NCBI GenBank assembly: GCA_937135995.1
Contig: CAKZOF010000468.1
Span: forward strand, 1 to 9,738
Origin: an uncultured Pyrinomonas sp.
GTDB lineage: Bacteria > Acidobacteriota > Blastocatellia > Pyrinomonadales > Pyrinomonadaceae
DNA length: 9,738 nucleotides
Direction: 5' to 3'
The notes under the pieces are model-generated. The model worked only from the letters and a program-made list of their open reading frames with translations, ran no database searches and was not told where the DNA came from. Within the stretch, counting starts at the first letter, position 1. Each line of letters starts with the position of its first letter. This document shows, one piece after another, positions 7,041-9,738 of the stretch. Both the position numbers and the translations under genes were made by a program.

Positions 7041-7822
7041 TGTCCGTCGAGCCTTTGGATGAGCTTCCGACGGCGGCGCGGTTTTCGCGTCGCGCGCAAA
7101 ATTACGCCCGCTACCGTCCTGGTTACCCGCCAGCGCTCCTGCAGTTGATGCGCGCTGAGATGGGACTTGAACCGGATTCGGTGATCGCTGACATCGGTTC
7201 GGGAACGGGCATCTTGTCGGAGATGTTTCTGCGCCACGGCAACACCGTCTACGGCGTCGAACCAAACAGCGCAATGCGCCGCATGGCGGAAGAGTTGTTG
7301 CGCGATTACCCGCGGTTCATCAGCGTCGCTGGCACGGCCGAAGCGACGACGTTGCCGGCGGCGAGCGTCGACATCGTCACCGCCGGGCAATCTTTTCATT
7401 GGTTTGATCACGCGCAGGCGCGTGCCGAGTGGGCGCGCATTTTGCGTCCCGGCGGTTGGGTGGTGCTCGTCTGGAACATCCGAAAGCGCGTGGGGAGCCC
7501 ATTTCTGCTGGCTTACGACCAACTGCTGCGGCGCTTCGGCACCGACTACGAGAAGGTAGAAGCGGAAAGCTCCGCCGAGGGCGAAATTCAGCGCTTCTTC
7601 GGCGACGAATTCCGCGCCGCCGCCTTCGCCAATCAGCAAACGCTCGATTACGACGGGCTGCGTGGCAGACTTCTTTCCGCTTCCTACATCCCACTCGAGG
7701 ACGATCCGCGCTTCGACGCGATGATCGCCGAACTTCAGCGAACGTTCGCTGAGCATCAAGAGAACGGCACGGTCCGAATTGAATACGAGACGAGAGTTTA
7801 TTACGGTCGGATTCCAACATGA
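7037..7822 (+). CDS. Class I SAM-dependent methyltransferase of unknown substrate
   Basis: The protein is 261 residues and soluble. The N-terminal [16 protein letters not shown] (16-31) is typical of a Methyltransf_11/25-like group related to Tmt1/Crg1-type enzymes. The SAM-binding motif I is ADIGSGTG (51-58), the acidic ribose-binding residue is E75 in VYGVEPN, the motif II region is [15 protein letters not shown] (111-125), and motif III is [12 protein letters not shown] (135-146). The C-terminus (RVYYGRIPT) also resembles that group. The ATG at 7037 overlaps the mqnE stop by 4 bp (ATGA); a second ATG at 7040 is an equally good start. The gene's own stop overlaps mqnD the same way. This tight packing suggests a role tied to menaquinone, for example modifying an intermediate or serving in place of demethylmenaquinone methyltransferase. 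However, it lacks an obvious MenG/UbiE signature, so function is not assigned. Confidence 0.85.
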   Translation: MMSVEPLDELPTAARFSRRAQNYARYRPGYPPALLQLMRAEMGLEPDSVIADIGSGTGILSEMFLRHGNTVYGVEPNSAMRRMAEELLRDYPRFISVAGTAEATTLPAASVDIVTAGQSFHWFDHAQARAEWARILRPGGWVVLVWNIRKRVGSPFLLAYDQLLRRFGTDYEKVEAESSAEGEIQRFFGDEFRAAAFANQQTLDYDGLRGRLLSASYIPLEDDPRFDAMIAELQRTFAEHQENGTVRIEYETRVYYGRIPT

Positions 7823-8670
7823 TCCAGCAAGAGACACGAACCATCACGGTCGCGCATTCACCCGATTCCGACGACGCCTTTATGTTCTATGCGCTGGCGA
7901 CGAACAAGCTCGACACGGGAGAACTGCGCTTCACGCACGTACTGAAAGATATCCAGACGCTCAACGAGAGCGCACAGCGCGGCGAATACGACGTCACGGC
8001 GATCAGCTTTCACGCTTACGCGTACATTGCCGACCGATACGCGCTTCTTCCCTGTGGCGCTTCCATCGGCGAGCGCTACGGCCCCATCGTCGTCGCGCGC
8101 GAGCCGCTGCCGCCGGACGAGATCGGACGGCTCAAAATCGCTGTGCCGGGAACGTTGACCAGCGCTTTTCTCGCCCTGCGCATCTTCTCGCGCGATTTCG
8201 CCTACGAGGTTGTCCCCTTCGACCGCATCATCGACGTCGTGCGCGAGGGCAGATGTGATGCCGGGTTGTTGATCCATGAAGGGCAACTCTTCTACAAAAA
8301 GCTCGGCCTCCATAAGGTCATAGATCTCGGCGAATGGTGGTACGAGCGCACGGCGTTACCGCTGCCGATGGGCGGCAACGCCGTGCGCCGGGATCTCGGC
8401 CCCGCGTTGATGCGCCGCATCGCGCGCTACCTGCGCGCGAGCGTCCGCTACGCGCTCGAACACCGCGAAGACGCGCTGCGCTACGCGATGAATTTCGCGC
8501 GCGACATGGATCAAGCGTTGGCCGATGATTTCGTCCGCATGTGGGTCAACGATTGGACGATCGACTATACGGCGCGCGGACGTCAAGCCGTCCAACGTCT
8601 TCTCGACGAAGGGGCCGCCTACGGCATCATCCCGCAGCGCATCGTCGTCGAGTTCGTCGAAGCGGATTGA
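7819..8670 (+). CDS. mqnD: 1,4-dihydroxy-6-naphthoate synthase (MqnD-type)
   Basis: The protein is 283 residues. It resembles periplasmic-binding-protein folds but lacks a signal peptide, as expected for cytoplasmic MqnA/MqnD enzymes. MqnD converts cyclic dehypoxanthinyl futalosine to 1,4-dihydroxy-6-naphthoate, the head group later prenylated by MqnP. Recognisable segments are [14 protein letters not shown] (13-26), [20 protein letters not shown] (59-78), GPIVVARE (88-95), the LIHEGQLFY block with a conserved histidine at H153, and [15 protein letters not shown] (180-194). The first block differs from the commoner SPCPNDTFIFYAL form, so this belongs to a divergent MqnD branch. MqnA, the related chorismate dehydratase, is the main alternative, but the HEGQ block and the LPLP-GGN segment favour MqnD. 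The start overlaps the methyltransferase stop (ATGA) with only a weak ribosome site, consistent with translational coupling. Confidence 0.88.
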   Translation: MIQQETRTITVAHSPDSDDAFMFYALATNKLDTGELRFTHVLKDIQTLNESAQRGEYDVTAISFHAYAYIADRYALLPCGASIGERYGPIVVAREPLPPDEIGRLKIAVPGTLTSAFLALRIFSRDFAYEVVPFDRIIDVVREGRCDAGLLIHEGQLFYKKLGLHKVIDLGEWWYERTALPLPMGGNAVRRDLGPALMRRIARYLRASVRYALEHREDALRYAMNFARDMDQALADDFVRMWVNDWTIDYTARGRQAVQRLLDEGAAYGIIPQRIVVEFVEAD

Positions 8671-8677
8671 ACCTGAG

Positions 8678-9442
8678 ATGCTGGCCAAACGCATCATCCC
8701 ATGCTTGGACGTGGACGCTGGGCGCGTCGTCAAAGGCATACGCTTTTTGTCGCTGCGCGACGCAGGCGATCCGGTCGAACAAGCGCGTCGGTACGACGAA
8801 CAGGGAGCCGATGAACTGGTCTTTCTCGACATCACGGCTTCAGCTGACAAGCGCGCCATAGTCGCCGACCTCGTGCGGCGCGTGGCCGACGAGGTATTCA
8901 TCCCGTTCACGGTGGGCGGCGGACTGAATTCGGTGGAGGATTTTCGCGCCGTGCTGCGCGCTGGAGCCGACAAGGTCTCGATCAACACGGCGGCGGTGCA
9001 GCGCCCTGCGCTTATCAGCGAAGGGGCGGAAGTCTTCGGCAGCCAGTGCATCGTCGTCGCCATCGACGCGCGAAGACGTGACCCGCAAGATCACCGTCGC
9101 GGGTGGGAAGTCTTCACGCACGGCGGACGGCGCGCAACCGGTCTCGACGCCGTGGAATGGGCCGCGCGTGCCGAGAGCTTGGGCGCGGGCGAAATATTGC
9201 TGACGAGCATGGACTGCGACGGCACGCTCGACGGTTACGATGTGGACTTGATCCGCGCCGTGTCAGGAGCGGTGCGCATCCCGGTGATCGCCTCGGGCGG
9301 GGCCGGTCGTCCCGAACATTTCTACCAAGCGTTGACCAACGGAGCGAGCGCTGCGCTGGCCGCTTCGTTGTTCCATTTCGGTGAACTCAAAATCGCCGAA
9401 CTGAAGGACTACTTGCGCGCGCGCGGCGTGGTCGTGCGCTAG
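8678..9442 (+). CDS. hisF: Imidazole glycerol phosphate synthase cyclase subunit HisF
   Basis: The protein is 254 residues, the standard HisF length. With HisH, which supplies ammonia, HisF closes the imidazole ring of PRFAR to give imidazole glycerol phosphate and AICAR in histidine synthesis. The (beta-alpha)8 barrel is complete. Catalytic D11 lies in IIPCLDV and D130 in VVAIDARR, at exactly the numbering of well-studied homologues. Phosphate-binding segments are FTVGGGLNS (77-85), [11 protein letters not shown] (97-107) and IASGGAG (204-210), and [10 protein letters not shown] (174-183) is also typical. The open frame extends upstream to 8525 inside mqnD, but the ATG at 8678 gives the canonical [12 protein letters not shown] start. 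It lies 7 bp after the mqnD stop, so it is almost certainly co-transcribed with the menaquinone genes. Its partner hisH is not in the window. Confidence 0.97.
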   Translation: MLAKRIIPCLDVDAGRVVKGIRFLSLRDAGDPVEQARRYDEQGADELVFLDITASADKRAIVADLVRRVADEVFIPFTVGGGLNSVEDFRAVLRAGADKVSINTAAVQRPALISEGAEVFGSQCIVVAIDARRRDPQDHRRGWEVFTHGGRRATGLDAVEWAARAESLGAGEILLTSMDCDGTLDGYDVDLIRAVSGAVRIPVIASGGAGRPEHFYQALTNGASAALAASLFHFGELKIAELKDYLRARGVVVR

Positions 9443-9485
9443 CTGGGTGGAACGATCAAACAAACCTCGAAAGACGAGAACAGGG

Positions 9486-9738
9486 ATGCAAGACACGGAC
9501 GATCTTCGATACGATGAGCGCGGGTTGATCCCGACGGTGGTGCAAGACGCCGCCACGGGAGAAGTGCTAACGCTCGCCTACATGAACCGCGAGAGCCTGC
9601 AGAAGACGCGCGAAACGGGCGAGACGTGGTTCTGGTCCAGATCACGCGGCGAACTGTGGCACAAAGGAGAGACCTCGGGCCACACGCAACGCGTCGTAGA
9701 GATGGTCGCCGATTGCGACAAAGATGCGCTGCTCGTGC
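9486..9738 (+). CDS. hisI: Phosphoribosyl-AMP cyclohydrolase HisI (or HisIE fusion), truncated by window end
   Basis: Eighty-four complete codons are present and the frame runs off the right edge. HisI opens the adenine ring of phosphoribosyl-AMP in the third step of histidine synthesis. The N-terminus [20 protein letters not shown] (14-33) is typical. The core [20 protein letters not shown] (49-68) and DCDKDALLV (76-84) contain the first zinc-ligand cysteine C77 and the metal-binding acidic residues D76, D78 and D80. The remaining cysteines would lie beyond the edge, as would any HisE pyrophosphohydrolase domain, so hisI and hisIE cannot be separated here. The ATG at 9486 follows hisF by 43 bp, with GAG about 7 nt upstream and AGGG directly adjacent. 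Confidence 0.95.
   Translation, partial: MQDTDDLRYDERGLIPTVVQDAATGEVLTLAYMNRESLQKTRETGETWFWSRSRGELWHKGETSGHTQRVVEMVADCDKDALLV

Noticed and set aside
8525..8677. N-terminal extension of HisF reaching into mqnD
   Set aside because: HisF homologues begin at the [12 protein letters not shown] position; the extension is low-complexity Ser/Arg sequence out of frame with mqnD.
9463..9480. Small CTCG-AAAGA-CGAG hairpin between hisF and hisI as a terminator
   Set aside because: The stem is only 4 bp with no U-run, and it lies just before the hisI start.

Overview
The window is GC-rich bacterial chromosome. An Acidobacteriota-like host is the best guess: the first gene encodes a secreted protein matching the 'VWFA-related' family that is abundant in that phylum, and it sits with a futalosine-type menaquinone cluster. 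This placement is inferred from family knowledge alone, and class or genus cannot be resolved.

Layout. Positions 1-284 hold no gene I can support, only a strong hairpin near the left edge. Two minus-strand genes follow, transcribed right to left: a large secreted M14-type zinc carboxypeptidase (1489-3900), and downstream of it a secreted VWFA-domain protein (285-1403). From 3889 everything runs on the plus strand: a PlsC-like acyltransferase (3889-4701), a spacer of about 240 bp, the UbiA-family prenyltransferase MqnP (4942-5808), the radical-SAM aminofutalosine synthase MqnE (5913-7040), a class I SAM methyltransferase (7037-7822), an MqnD-type 1,4-dihydroxy-6-naphthoate synthase (7819-8670), HisF (8678-9442), and the start of HisI or HisIE (9486 to the window edge).

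How the genes fit together. mqnP, mqnE and mqnD encode separate steps of the futalosine route to menaquinone: building aminofutalosine, releasing the naphthoate ring, and attaching the isoprenoid tail. The methyltransferase lies between mqnE and mqnD with 4-bp ATGA overlaps on both sides, so translation of the three genes is probably coupled. hisF starts 7 bp after mqnD and hisI follows 43 bp later, so two histidine-biosynthesis genes appear to be the tail of the same transcript. MqnA, MqnB (or a deaminase variant) and MqnC are not in the window. The two minus-strand genes encode exported proteins and look like an unrelated two-gene unit.

The most unusual structural point is at the divergent junction. 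The peptidase and acyltransferase start codons overlap by 12 bp, with no usable alternative start on either side nearby, so each gene's promoter must lie inside the other's coding sequence. I found no mobile elements, CRISPR array, tRNA or rRNA, and no convincing wholly new system. The best functional lead is the unassigned methyltransferase embedded in the menaquinone operon.
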